Notes: generated by a model not told the origin, from the letters alone. Counted from the first letter of the stretch, positions 1-6,259 are shown. The stretch: 14,445 bases of DNA from JAWLBW01 sp041687475 (GCA_041687475.1 JAWLBW010000099.1:1-14445), one strand, 5' to 3'. A program made the numbers and translations.

Positions 1-1066
1 CGGTCATGCCCACCGTGCCGATGGGCGGATGGCTGAAGATGACCGTGGGAATGTTTTCGTAGTCCATGCGGGCTTCGGGCTGCTTGCCGAACAGGCGGTC
101 GGCGAGCTTTCGCCCGGCTGCGATGGCCACCGGGGTGAGCTGCGAGCGGCCGGTAACGTCGCCCACGGCATACACGCCTTCGACATTGGTGTTCTGCCAG
201 TCGTCGGCCGCGATGAAGCCTTCCTGATCGAGCTTGACGCCGGCCGCGTCGAGGCCGAGGTTTTCGGTGTTGGCAACGCGGCCCGTGGCCCAGACGATGG
301 CGTCGAAATTGGTCAGTCGGTCGCCGCTTTCGCTGACCAGGCAAAGCTTGCCGTCGGCCTCGCGGTCGATGGACTTGAGCTGAATGCACGAGAGTATGTT
401 GATGCCGGCGGTCGCCATCTCTTCCATCAACGTATCGCGTAGCATGGAGTCGAAGCGGCGCAGCAGGAGTTCGCTGCGAAGAAGCAGGGTGGTTTCAGAG
501 CCCAGGGCGTTGAAGACACCCGCCAATTCCACGGCAATATAGCCTGCGCCGACGATCGCGACGTGCGAGGGTTGTTGGTCGAGTTCGAAGAAGCCGTCGG
601 AGGTAATGCCGAGTTCGGCGCCTTCGACTTCGGGCACCCAGGGCCTGCCCCCCGTGGCGATGAGAATATGATCGGCCGTGATGCGTTCGCCGTTTACGAT
701 GACCTCTTTCGAGCCGACGAAGCGGGCGAATCCATCGATTTTCTCGACGCCGGCAACCTCGAGGTTACGGTCGTGAATGCCATTCAACCGCTGTACGTAG
801 GCGTCGCGCGCGTCCTTGACGCGCTTCCACTCGAAATCGCCGCGCTGCAGGGGAAAGCCGTACTCGGGGGCGTCTTTGAGGAATTCGGCTACGTGGGCGG
901 CGTTCCACATGACTTTTTTCGGCACGCAGCCCACGTTGACGCAGGTACCGCCGATGCGCCCGCCTTCGATGACAGCCGTCTTCGCGCCGTAGGATGCCGC
1001 GCGCTTCGAAGCCGCCAGACCGCCGCTGCCGCCGCCGATGACCAGAAAATCGTAGTGCTTTGCCAT
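1..1066 (-). CDS. gorA: Glutathione-disulfide reductase, 3' end outside the window
   Basis: NADPH-dependent flavoenzyme that reduces glutathione disulfide in the cytoplasm (class I pyridine nucleotide-disulfide oxidoreductase). The 355 visible residues start at an ATG (1066-1064) with a GGGA Shine-Dalgarno a few bases upstream. FAD is bound by the N-terminal GGGSGG (residues 11-16) and by YAVGDVTG (299-306). The redox disulfide is C42/C47 in GGTCVNVGCVPKK, the glutathione reductase version of this motif. The second Rossmann motif GAGYIAVE (173-180) is followed by R197 and R203, at the places where E. coli Gor has its two NADPH-selecting arginines. This argues against the NADH-using lipoamide dehydrogenases. 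The last visible residues, SHPPIGTVGMT, open the dimerisation domain. About 95 residues, with the catalytic His-Glu pair, lie beyond the left edge. The frame is open to base 1. It is transcribed away from the riboswitch region. Confidence 0.93.
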   Translation of the reverse strand, partial: MAKHYDFLVIGGGSGGLAASKRAASYGAKTAVIEGGRIGGTCVNVGCVPKKVMWNAAHVAEFLKDAPEYGFPLQRGDFEWKRVKDARDAYVQRLNGIHDRNLEVAGVEKIDGFARFVGSKEVIVNGERITADHILIATGGRPWVPEVEGAELGITSDGFFELDQQPSHVAIVGAGYIAVELAGVFNALGSETTLLLRSELLLRRFDSMLRDTLMEEMATAGINILSCIQLKSIDREADGKLCLVSESGDRLTNFDAIVWATGRVANTENLGLDAAGVKLDQEGFIAADDWQNTNVEGVYAVGDVTGRSQLTPVAIAAGRKLADRLFGKQPEARMDYENIPTVIFSHPPIGTVGMT

Positions 1067-1380
1067 GTGGAATCCCTGCTGAAAAACGGATAAGGACCAA
1101 GCACGGCGCATACTGCTCAGGGGGGGCGCCGTCGTTTCTCCATGGTAACGCATCGGCGCCGGGCATGGTGGGCAATGCCTGCAGGAATGCCATCGAAGAT
1201 GTTGGCAGCGTCAACTTCGCCCATGGTCCACTCCGTCCACTGTCCACTCCGTCCACCTCGTCCATCCCGTCCAAGGCGCCGCCGTGTAAAGTGCAGCCTG
1301 TGTTCCTTGAAGCTTCCGGGTGGAAAGGTGTCTCTACCTTCCCCCTGACGCAGCCTGCCCCGGAATTCCTCCGCACCCAC
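1067..1380. other. Intergenic stretch with no convincing gene
   Basis: Apart from the GTCC array, this 314-bp stretch upstream of gorA shows no reading frame with a recognisable product and no clear promoter. It contains an inverted GGCGCCG / CGGCGCC pair (1125-1131 and 1154-1160, 22 bp apart). There is also a small hairpin around 1322-1344 in which AAGGT pairs with ACCTT. Neither has an assignable role. The gorA promoter should lie here, but no good -35/-10 pair was seen on the minus strand. Confidence 0.5.
1226..1277. repeat. Tandem GTCC-phrase array
   Basis: Six consecutive phrases begin with GTCCA: GTCCACTCC, GTCCACT, GTCCACTCC, GTCCACCTC, GTCCATCCC and GTCCAAGGC. The steps are 9, 7, 9, 9 and 9 bp. 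The array sits in the non-coding stretch between gorA and the manganese riboswitch. No inverted partner was found nearby. Similar short arrays of other sequence occur at 2769, 3245, 6260 and 6344. Confidence 0.85.
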
Positions 1381-1409
1381 TTGCAACCGGCCGACAACCT
1401 GCTTATACT
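1381..1409 (+). promoter_or_regulatory. Sigma70-type promoter of the riboswitch transcript
   Basis: A TTGCAA -35 box (1381-1386) and a TATACT -10 box (1404-1409) are separated by exactly 17 bp. Each matches the consensus at four or five of six positions. Transcription would start near 1416, just before the first pairing strand of the manganese riboswitch, which fits a dedicated promoter. Confidence 0.75.
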
Positions 1410-1418
1410 AATATCATT

Positions 1419-1523
1419 CCCGCAGAGGGGAGTAGCGGGCCGCACAGAAAAAGCGGTTCACCGATCCGTCAGTACGAGCTTCGCTCCGGATCGGTCGGCC
1501 AAATCGCGAGACCTCTGTCCGGG
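1419..1523 (+). promoter_or_regulatory. yybP-ykoY manganese riboswitch aptamer
   Basis: The sequence carries the conserved yybP-ykoY blocks in order. GGGGAGTAGC (1427-1436) is the Mn-binding L1 loop. CCGTCAGTACGAG (1466-1478) is the internal loop of the second long arm, and CGAGACC (1507-1513) is the partner loop L3. P1 pairs CAGAGG (1423-1428) with CCTCTG (1512-1517) and can be lengthened by CCCG (1419-1422) with CGGG (1520-1523). CCGC pairs with GCGG around an A-rich loop. ACCGATCCG (1460-1468) pairs with CGGATCGGT (1487-1495), and GAGC/GCTC closes the tip. This family binds Mn2+ and usually raises expression of Mn exporters (MntP, Alx/TerC, UPF0016, P-type ATPases). Here the next genes are a possible 54-codon ORF and htpX. 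Confidence 0.92.
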
Positions 1524-1602
1524 CGTGCGTAATTTTTTACGGCATGCTTGGATGGAGGTTTTGTCATTTCTGGGGACACACCTCCGACCCGGCAGCCAGG
1601 AG
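1511..1602 (+). promoter_or_regulatory. Candidate expression platform of the Mn riboswitch
   Basis: Four segments can pair in alternative ways: ACCTCT at the end of P1 (1511-1516), GGAGGT (1554-1559), ACCTCC (1580-1585) and the Shine-Dalgarno AGGAG (1598-1602). With P1 formed, GGAGGT/ACCTCC can fold, helped by TGTC (1562-1565) pairing with GACA (1575-1578), and AGGAG is free. With P1 open, ACCTCT can capture GGAGGT and leave ACCTCC to mask AGGAG. This would be translational activation by Mn2+. The pairings are read from the sequence and the mechanism is inferred. Confidence 0.55.
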
Positions 1603-1613
1603 AAGTGAGTTCC

Positions 1614-1778
1614 ATGACCCTTCGCTCGTTACTTTCCCGAACGTCGGCCGCTCTGCGCCGCGAATTTTCGGCTATCATGCACTTTCTGCTTGTGCCACCC
1701 CGGCCGCAACCGGTACGCGTACGTGTACCAGCGCGCCGACCGCGCACGGGTGAGCCGCAAGGCACCTTTTTCCGCTGA
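1614..1778 (+). CDS. Possible 54-residue arginine-rich small protein or leader peptide
   Basis: This is a short frame of 54 codons plus stop, beginning at an ATG 11 bases after AGGAG (1598-1602). It is the first start codon with a plausible ribosome site after the manganese riboswitch. The product would begin MTLRSLLSRTSAALRREF, continue with a short hydrophobic stretch (IMHFLLVP, about residues 21-28) and end in a proline/arginine-rich tail (PRPQPVRVRVPARRP). No family is recognised, and it does not resemble the Mn-linked MntS of E. coli. Third-position GC is only moderate, so coding is not proven. htpX starts 43 bp after its stop, so it could be a regulatory leader, a small membrane-associated protein or a chance frame. 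Confidence 0.35.
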   Translation: MTLRSLLSRTSAALRREFSAIMHFLLVPPRPQPVRVRVPARRPRTGEPQGTFFR

Positions 1779-1821
1779 ACTCGACCGTTCGCTCGCTTAT
1801 TGCTGAAGGAGTAATTCGGCT

Positions 1822-2703
1822 ATGACCTGGTTCAAACGCATTGGTCTGTTCGTTCTGACCAACATTCTGATTCTGACGACCATCACGATTGTGATGAATC
1901 TTCTGGGCGTGGGGCCGTACCTCACGGCGCAGGGCATCGATTACGGCGCCCTGATGATCTTCTGCCTTCTCTGGGGCATGGGGGGCGCCTTCATTTCGCT
2001 GGCTCTCTCGCGGGTCATGGCGAAGTGGATGATGCGGGTGCGCGTCATCAAAGCCGATACCGCGAATGCCCACGAGATTGAGCTCGTGCAGACCGTGCAT
2101 CGCCTGGCGCAGGCGGCCGGGCTTCCGGCCATGCCCGAAGTGGGCGTGTACGACAGCCCCGAGGTAAACGCTTTTGCCACCGGGCCGACGAAAAAGCGCG
2201 CGCTGGTGGCCGTCTCGACCGGTCTGCTGCACCGCATGGACCGTGACGGCGTCGAAGGCGTGCTCGGCCACGAAGTCGCCCACATCGCCAACGGCGACAT
2301 GGTTACGATGACCCTTCTGCAGGGCGTCATCAACGCCTTCGTCATGTTCTTCGCCCGCGTGATCGCGTTCGCCATCAGCACGCAGGTGCGCGACGAGGCC
2401 AAGGCCATCGTGCACCTGGTGGCCGTCATCGTGCTGCAGATTGCATTCAGCATTCTCGGCTTCATGGTGGTGGCCGCGTTCTCGCGCTGGCGCGAGTACC
2501 GGGCCGACGCCGCGGGCGCACGGCTGGCCGGCCGCGAGCGCATGATTTCGGCGCTCAAGGCGCTGCAGGGCGCCCCGGTCATGAACGACGACAACGCCGT
2601 CTCGGCCTTCAAGATTTCGGGCAAGCGCAGCGGCTTCATGGCGCTCATGTCGACGCACCCCCCGCTTGAAGACCGCATTCGACGGCTCGAACAACACGTT
2701 TGA
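1822..2703 (+). CDS. htpX: HtpX-type membrane zinc metalloprotease (M48)
   Basis: Inner-membrane protease that degrades misfolded membrane proteins and, in enterobacteria, overlaps in role with FtsH. The 293 residues match the family's usual length. The start is supported by AAGGAG at 1806-1811. Membrane segments are visible at about 5-30, 42-62, 165-186 and 198-220. The M48 zinc site is HEVAH (H150, E151, H154), with the third ligand E225 in REYRAD. The C-terminal STHPPLEDRI motif (277-285) is also typical. The gene follows a manganese riboswitch and a possible short ORF with no visible terminator between them, so it is probably on the riboswitch transcript. Metal-dependent control of HtpX would be unusual. 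Confidence 0.95.
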   Translation: MTWFKRIGLFVLTNILILTTITIVMNLLGVGPYLTAQGIDYGALMIFCLLWGMGGAFISLALSRVMAKWMMRVRVIKADTANAHEIELVQTVHRLAQAAGLPAMPEVGVYDSPEVNAFATGPTKKRALVAVSTGLLHRMDRDGVEGVLGHEVAHIANGDMVTMTLLQGVINAFVMFFARVIAFAISTQVRDEAKAIVHLVAVIVLQIAFSILGFMVVAAFSRWREYRADAAGARLAGRERMISALKALQGAPVMNDDNAVSAFKISGKRSGFMALMSTHPPLEDRIRRLEQHV

Positions 2704-2722
2704 CGGCTTTCTGCCGACTTTC

Positions 2723-2748
2723 CGAGGGGCGCCGCAAGGCGCCCTTCG
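2723..2748 (+). terminator. GNRA-capped hairpin after htpX
   Basis: CGAGGGGCGCC (2723-2733) pairs with GGCGCCCTTCG (2738-2748) across 11 positions, including one G-T wobble. The loop is GCAA, a stable GNRA tetraloop. No T-run follows, so it is a weak candidate for intrinsic termination and may instead protect the htpX mRNA 3' end. A smaller CGTGC/GCACG hairpin follows directly (2747-2760). Confidence 0.5.
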
Positions 2749-2768
2749 TGCTTTCGCACGGCCATACT

Positions 2769-2801
2769 CCAATGGCCAATGGCCGATGGTCGATGGCCGA
2801 T
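2769..2801 (+). repeat. Heptamer array YCRATGG, left arm of the four-helix-bundle cassette
   Basis: There are four full heptamers (CCAATGG, CCAATGG, CCGATGG, TCGATGG) and a partial fifth (CCGAT) in exact 7-bp register. The array lies 51 bp before the start codon of the four-helix-bundle gene. The array at 3245-3279 has the same consensus on the opposite strand. Confidence 0.9.
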
Positions 2802-2852
2802 TTCGGTCAGCCTTTGTCTTCGGTTTGCTTCATATTGGTTACGGAGGCTGCT

Positions 2853-3251
2853 ATGAAGTACCAGAAATTCGAGGATTTACCGGTTTGGAATACGGCGCTG
2901 GAGTTGGCGGAAAAGACGTTCAACACGTGTGGGGATAAAAGCTTTGCCTATTACGGTGACCTTCGGCGCCAGATGGAACGGGCGGCGCTCTCCGTCTCCA
3001 ATAACATAGCCGAAGGCTTCGAAAGGCGAACCACGCGGGAATTGATTGCGTTTCTGTATATCGCCCGCGGATCGTCAGGAGAAGTACGCTCAATGTTGCA
3101 TCTTCTCGAACGAGACTCACGATTTGACCATCTAAAAAGTCAGCGGGCAGAGCTCATGGCCTTGGTGAGGTCTACCGGAAAGCAGCTGAACGCGTGGATA
3201 GAAAGCCTCGAAAAGCGTAAAGCTTCCGGCACAAGTGCAGCCTCCCATTGA
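2853..3251 (+). CDS. Four-helix-bundle protein of the 23S rRNA IVP (S23) family
   Basis: A 132-residue member of the family found inside 23S rRNA intervening sequences and as free-standing genes; the DGR accessory protein bAvd shares its fold. The start is fixed by GGAGG (2843-2847). Family hallmarks are FEDLPVWNTALELA (residues 6-19), SNNIAEGFERRT (49-60) and FLYIARGSSGEVRSML (67-82). A final amphipathic helix (about 98-120) ends in a loose Ser/Ala tail. These proteins are thought to be small basic oligomers that bind nucleic acid, and their cellular role is unsettled. The gene is less GC-rich than its neighbours and uses ATA, TTA and CTA codons, which suggests transfer. Inverted heptamer arrays frame it, and the right-hand array contains its stop codon. 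No rRNA or reverse transcriptase gene is nearby. Confidence 0.88.
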   Translation: MKYQKFEDLPVWNTALELAEKTFNTCGDKSFAYYGDLRRQMERAALSVSNNIAEGFERRTTRELIAFLYIARGSSGEVRSMLHLLERDSRFDHLKSQRAELMALVRSTGKQLNAWIESLEKRKASGTSAASH

Positions 3252-3279
3252 CCATTGGCCATTGGCCATCGGCCATCGA
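3245..3279 (-). repeat. Heptamer array YCRATGG (inverted), right arm of the cassette
   Basis: Five heptamers read on the plus strand as CCATTGA, CCATTGG, CCATTGG, CCATCGG and CCATCGA in exact 7-bp register. The reverse complement is YCRATGG, the unit of the left array, so the two form imperfect inverted repeats about 440 bp apart. The TGA stop of the four-helix-bundle gene (3249-3251) lies in the first unit. Confidence 0.9.
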
Positions 3280-3311
3280 GGCGGCGCATGCAGGCTTGCG
3301 CCGCCTCATGG
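3273..3311 (+). terminator. Strong hairpin after the four-helix-bundle cassette
   Basis: GAGGCGGCGCA (3278-3288) pairs perfectly with TGCGCCGCCTC (3297-3307) over 11 bp with an 8-base loop. CCAT (3273-3276) and ATGG (3308-3311) extend it past one bulged base. There is no clear T-tract, so a terminator role is only plausible. It overlaps the end of the right heptamer array. Confidence 0.5.
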
Positions 3312-3354
3312 ATCCCAAGTACAATGGCGATTTTACCTTATTTCCTTCTGCTCG

Positions 3355-3405
3355 TTTCCCCCATGTTGGGGAAAGGGGCCCGCTTGTATTTTTCGATTCC
3401 CCTTT
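3355..3405 (+). promoter_or_regulatory. Two competing hairpins in the leader of the lyase gene
   Basis: TTTCCCC (3355-3361) pairs with GGGGAAA (3368-3374) around a 6-base loop. The same AAA plus the next GGGG (AAAGGGG, 3372-3378) can pair with CCCCTTT (3399-3405). The hairpins share bases and exclude one another, an arrangement seen in attenuators. No leader peptide or known riboswitch motif was recognised. The lyase start codon is 40 bp downstream. Confidence 0.4.
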
Positions 3406-3445
3406 ACCGGCCGCTGTACGGTCGCCTGCTTATCGGAGAGAGAGA

Positions 3446-4441
3446 ATGGCTCTGATTCACCCGAATGACGCCCTGTTCGAAGGCGAAAAGCCCTTTCCCA
3501 TCATCCCGACCTGCGAACATTTCGCCGGTTCGGAAAAGCTGATTACCAAGGCCCTCGAGCTGCAGGACAAGAAGAACGGCACCTTCGACATTACCTGCGA
3601 CTGCGAAGACGGCGCCCAGGCCGGTAAGGAAAAGGAACACGCCGAAATGGTCGTGCGCATGGTCAACAGCGACCTGAACAAGCGCAACCAGGCGGGCGTT
3701 CGTATTCACGACCCCGAACACGCCATGTGGAAGCAGGATGTCGACATTCTCGTTCCGGGCGCGGGCGAGCGTCTTGCCTACATCACCATTCCGAAGCCCA
3801 CCAAGGCCGCGCAGGTAGCCGAAGTCATCGACTACATTCAGAAGACCGCCGCCAAGGCCGGCATCAAGCGCGAAATTCCCATTCACGTGCTCATCGAAAC
3901 GCACGGCGCCCTGCGTGAAGTGTGGGACATCGCCAAGCTGCCCTGGCTGCAGGTGCTCGACTTCGGTCTCATGGACTTCATTTCGGGTCACCACGGCGCC
4001 ATTCCGGCCTCGGCCATGAAGAGCCCCGGTCAGTTCGACCACGCCCTGCTGCGTCGCGCCAAGAGCGAAATGGTTGCTGCCGCCCTGACCAACGGCGTCA
4101 TTCCGGCCCACAACGTGACCCTCGACCTGAAGAATATTTTCCAGACCTACCAGGATGCCAGCCGCGCCCGCAACGAGTTCGGCTTCCTGCGCATGTGGTC
4201 GATTTATCCCCTGCAGATCGATTCAATCGTGGCCGCCATGCAGCCCGACTTCTCGGAAGTGCAGGACGGCGCCCAGATTCTCATCGAGGCCCAGAAGGTC
4301 AACTGGGGTCCGATTCAGTACAAGGGCGACCTGCACGATCGCGCCACCTACCGTTACTTCTGGGAACTCGTTCAGCGCGCGCACGTGACCGGCCAGAAGC
4401 TGCCGGCCGAAGTCGAAGCGTGGATTGCCCAGCCGGTCTGA
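3446..4441 (+). CDS. CitE-like malyl-CoA / beta-methylmalyl-CoA lyase (HpcH/HpaI family)
   Basis: A 331-residue TIM-barrel CoA-ester lyase of the HpcH/HpaI aldolase and citrate-lyase-beta superfamily. The start has a GGAGAGAGAGA purine run directly before the ATG. Longer in-frame extension upstream would translate the repeat array and is rejected. Visible active-site elements are CDCEDG (E54, D55), R86 in VRIHD, E151 in IETHGAL and D177 in FGLMDF. The Glu and Asp are the usual Mg2+ ligands. Proteins of this subgroup cleave or form beta-hydroxyacyl-CoA esters such as malyl-CoA (acetyl-CoA plus glyoxylate) and beta-methylmalyl-CoA. The next gene is a probable methylsuccinyl-CoA dehydrogenase, which supports a role in the ethylmalonyl-CoA pathway. 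The superfamily assignment is firm. The exact substrate is inferred from context, with citramalyl-CoA lyase as the main alternative. Confidence 0.8.
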   Translation: MALIHPNDALFEGEKPFPIIPTCEHFAGSEKLITKALELQDKKNGTFDITCDCEDGAQAGKEKEHAEMVVRMVNSDLNKRNQAGVRIHDPEHAMWKQDVDILVPGAGERLAYITIPKPTKAAQVAEVIDYIQKTAAKAGIKREIPIHVLIETHGALREVWDIAKLPWLQVLDFGLMDFISGHHGAIPASAMKSPGQFDHALLRRAKSEMVAAALTNGVIPAHNVTLDLKNIFQTYQDASRARNEFGFLRMWSIYPLQIDSIVAAMQPDFSEVQDGAQILIEAQKVNWGPIQYKGDLHDRATYRYFWELVQRAHVTGQKLPAEVEAWIAQPV

Positions 4442-4464
4442 TCGCAGACCTTCGTTTCCTCGGA

Positions 4465-4488
4465 CGCCCCTGGCTCAGGCCAGGGGCG
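4465..4488 (+). terminator. Perfect hairpin between the lyase and dehydrogenase genes
   Basis: CGCCCCTGGC (4465-4474) and GCCAGGGGCG (4479-4488) form a perfect 10-bp stem with a TCAG loop, 23 bp after the lyase stop. No T-run follows, so full intrinsic termination is unlikely. Partial termination or protection of the lyase mRNA 3' end would fit a two-gene operon with unequal output. Confidence 0.5.
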
Positions 4489-4555
4489 AAGCCGTTTCCG
4501 AATCTTGAATTGCACTGAACCGACCACCCGGTTCCATCGTTTTGGATGAATACCC

Positions 4556-6196
4556 ATGGCACTACCGAATGAAGTTCAGCTGTCCCTCGACGCCGCCCGG
4601 AAGCTTTGCGACGTCGTCGGCGCGCACCTCGCGTCCGTAAGCGCCGAAAACGGCAAGATTTCCGTCAGCAAGATGGACGAGCATCAGCTCGTCGCCTTCG
4701 AATATGCCTACATGGTGGCCGAAACCACCGCCGCGGCCGAGGGCTTCGCCTTCGTCGAGCGCGAGAACAAGTGGGGCAACATCGAAGAAGATTTCGCCCA
4801 CATGTTCCTGGCCGAGACCATCCAGAACCTGCGTAACCGCGTCTATGCGCGTCCGGCCGCTTACGGTCTGACCGCCGAGCAGATTACGTCGATTCTCGAT
4901 CAGGCCGACGTGCGCAAGTACTCGGAAACCTGGCTCGACACCAAGAAGTACGAAGCCATTGCCCAGCAGCTGGTCGAGGGTAAGACCCCTGCCATGGGTC
5001 TGACCGAAGACCACGAAGCCATGCGCGACCCCTTCCGCAAGTTTGCACAGGAAAAGGTCATGCCGCTGGCCGAGAAAATTCACCGTCACGACCTGCTCGT
5101 GCCCGAAGAAATCATTTCGGGCCTGGCCGAGATGGGCACTTTCGGCATCGCCATTCCCGAGCAGTACGGCGGCTTCATGGTCGACAACGTCGGCATGGTC
5201 GTGGTGACCGAAGAGCTGTCGCGCGGTTCGCTGGCGGCTGCCGGTTCGCTCATTACCCGGCCTGAAATTCTCTCGAAGGCTCTGCTCAAGGGCGGTACCG
5301 AAGAGCAGAAGCAGAAGTGGCTGCCGCAGCTCGCTTCGGGCGAAGTCATGGCCGGCGTGGCCGTGACTGAACCCGACTTCGGCTCGGACGTGGCCGGCCT
5401 CAAGGTCATGGCCACCAAGACCGACGGCGGTTGGCTCATCAACGGCACGAAGACCTGGTGTACCTTTGCCGGTCGCGCCAACGTGCTGCTGGTGCTGGCC
5501 CGCACCGACGCCGACATGAGCAAGAAGCACAAGGGCCTGAGCATTCTGCTTGCCGAAAAGCCCGCCTTCGACGGACACGAGTTCGAGTACAAGCAGGAAA
5601 ACGGCGGTACCATTACCGGTAAGGCCATTCCGACGCTCGGCTACCGCGGCATGCACTCGTACGAAGTCAACTTCGACAACTACTTCGTGCCCGACGAAAA
5701 CCTGGTCGGCGGCGAAGCGGGTCTCGGCAAGGGCTTCTACCTGCAGATGGCCGGTTTTGCCGGTGGTCGTCTGCAGACGGCGGCCCGCGCCCTCGGCGTC
5801 ATGCAGGCCTCGTACGAATCGGGTCTGCAGTACGCGCAGGAGCGCAAGCTGTTCGGCCAGCGCGAGTTCGACTACACGCTCACCCAGTGGAAGATCGGCC
5901 GCATGGCCATGCTGATTCACGTCATTCGCCAGTTCACCTACCAGGCCGCCCGCCTGGTCGATGAAGGCAAGGGCCAGATGGAATCGAGCATGGTCAAGCT
6001 GTTCAGCTGCAAGCAGGCCGAGTGGATCGCCCGCGAAGCCATGCAGATTCACGGCGGCATGGGCTATGCCGAGGAGTTCGCGGTCAGCCGCTATTTCGTC
6101 GACGCCCGCGTGCTTTCGATTTTCGAAGGCGCCGAAGAAGTGCTCGCCCTGCGCGTCGTGGCCCGCTCGCTGGTCGAAGCGGCCATGCAGAGCTGA
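4556..6196 (+). CDS. mcd: Acyl-CoA dehydrogenase, probable (2S)-methylsuccinyl-CoA dehydrogenase
   Basis: FAD-dependent acyl-CoA dehydrogenase of 546 residues. It is about 160 residues longer at the N-terminus than ordinary members (about 380-400), and this extension is typical of methylsuccinyl-CoA dehydrogenases of the ethylmalonyl-CoA pathway. The extension (1-160) is helical and carries no known catalytic motif. The core shows VTEPDFGSD for flavin and substrate contact, TLGYRGMHSYEVNFDNYFVP, QMAGFAGGRLQTAARALGV, and QIHGGMGYAEEFAVSRYFVDAR. The catalytic base is E524 in SIFEGAEE, where most family members have EGT. The ribosome site is weak (GGAT at 4544-4547). A strong terminator follows. 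The product would be mesaconyl-C1-CoA, upstream of the lyase encoded by the preceding gene. The family is certain; substrate specificity rests on length, motifs and context. Confidence 0.82.
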   Translation: MALPNEVQLSLDAARKLCDVVGAHLASVSAENGKISVSKMDEHQLVAFEYAYMVAETTAAAEGFAFVERENKWGNIEEDFAHMFLAETIQNLRNRVYARPAAYGLTAEQITSILDQADVRKYSETWLDTKKYEAIAQQLVEGKTPAMGLTEDHEAMRDPFRKFAQEKVMPLAEKIHRHDLLVPEEIISGLAEMGTFGIAIPEQYGGFMVDNVGMVVVTEELSRGSLAAAGSLITRPEILSKALLKGGTEEQKQKWLPQLASGEVMAGVAVTEPDFGSDVAGLKVMATKTDGGWLINGTKTWCTFAGRANVLLVLARTDADMSKKHKGLSILLAEKPAFDGHEFEYKQENGGTITGKAIPTLGYRGMHSYEVNFDNYFVPDENLVGGEAGLGKGFYLQMAGFAGGRLQTAARALGVMQASYESGLQYAQERKLFGQREFDYTLTQWKIGRMAMLIHVIRQFTYQAARLVDEGKGQMESSMVKLFSCKQAEWIAREAMQIHGGMGYAEEFAVSRYFVDARVLSIFEGAEEVLALRVVARSLVEAAMQS

Positions 6197-6225
6197 ACAC
6201 AGTTAAGGTTTTCTACCTTGTTTTC

Positions 6226-6259
6226 AGGCCGATCGGTTTTTACCGGTCGGCCTTTTTTT
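6226..6259 (+). terminator. Rho-independent terminator after the dehydrogenase
   Basis: AGGCCGATCGG (6226-6236) pairs with CCGGTCGGCCT (6243-6253) over 11 positions with one wobble and a TTTTTA loop, followed by a run of seven T (6253-6259). It is the clearest intrinsic terminator in the window. A small AAGGT/ACCTT hairpin precedes it (6205-6219). Confidence 0.93.

Noticed and set aside
1060..1608. 182-codon plus-strand frame covering the GTCC array and the riboswitch
   Set aside because: It runs through an RNA aptamer and a repeat array and has no family resemblance or ribosome site.
1675..2772. 365-codon open frame antisense to htpX
   Set aside because: It mirrors the codon pattern of the GC-rich htpX gene, has His/Arg-rich composition without a family signature, and lacks a ribosome site. 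It is a shadow frame.
2853..3251. Diversity-generating retroelement accessory gene (Avd)
   Set aside because: The protein shares the four-helix-bundle family, but no reverse transcriptase, template repeat or variable repeat is visible in the window.
2769..3279. CRISPR-like array
   Set aside because: Units are 7 bp and contiguous with no spacers, and no cas gene is present.
3248..3445. N-terminal extension of the lyase from 3248
   Set aside because: It would translate the heptamer array and hairpin leader. The ATG at 3446 has a strong ribosome site and gives the standard N-terminus.
4562..6052. 496-codon open frame antisense to the dehydrogenase
   Set aside because: It lies fully inside a well-supported gene and its translation has no recognisable domain; long antisense frames are expected with strong third-position GC bias.
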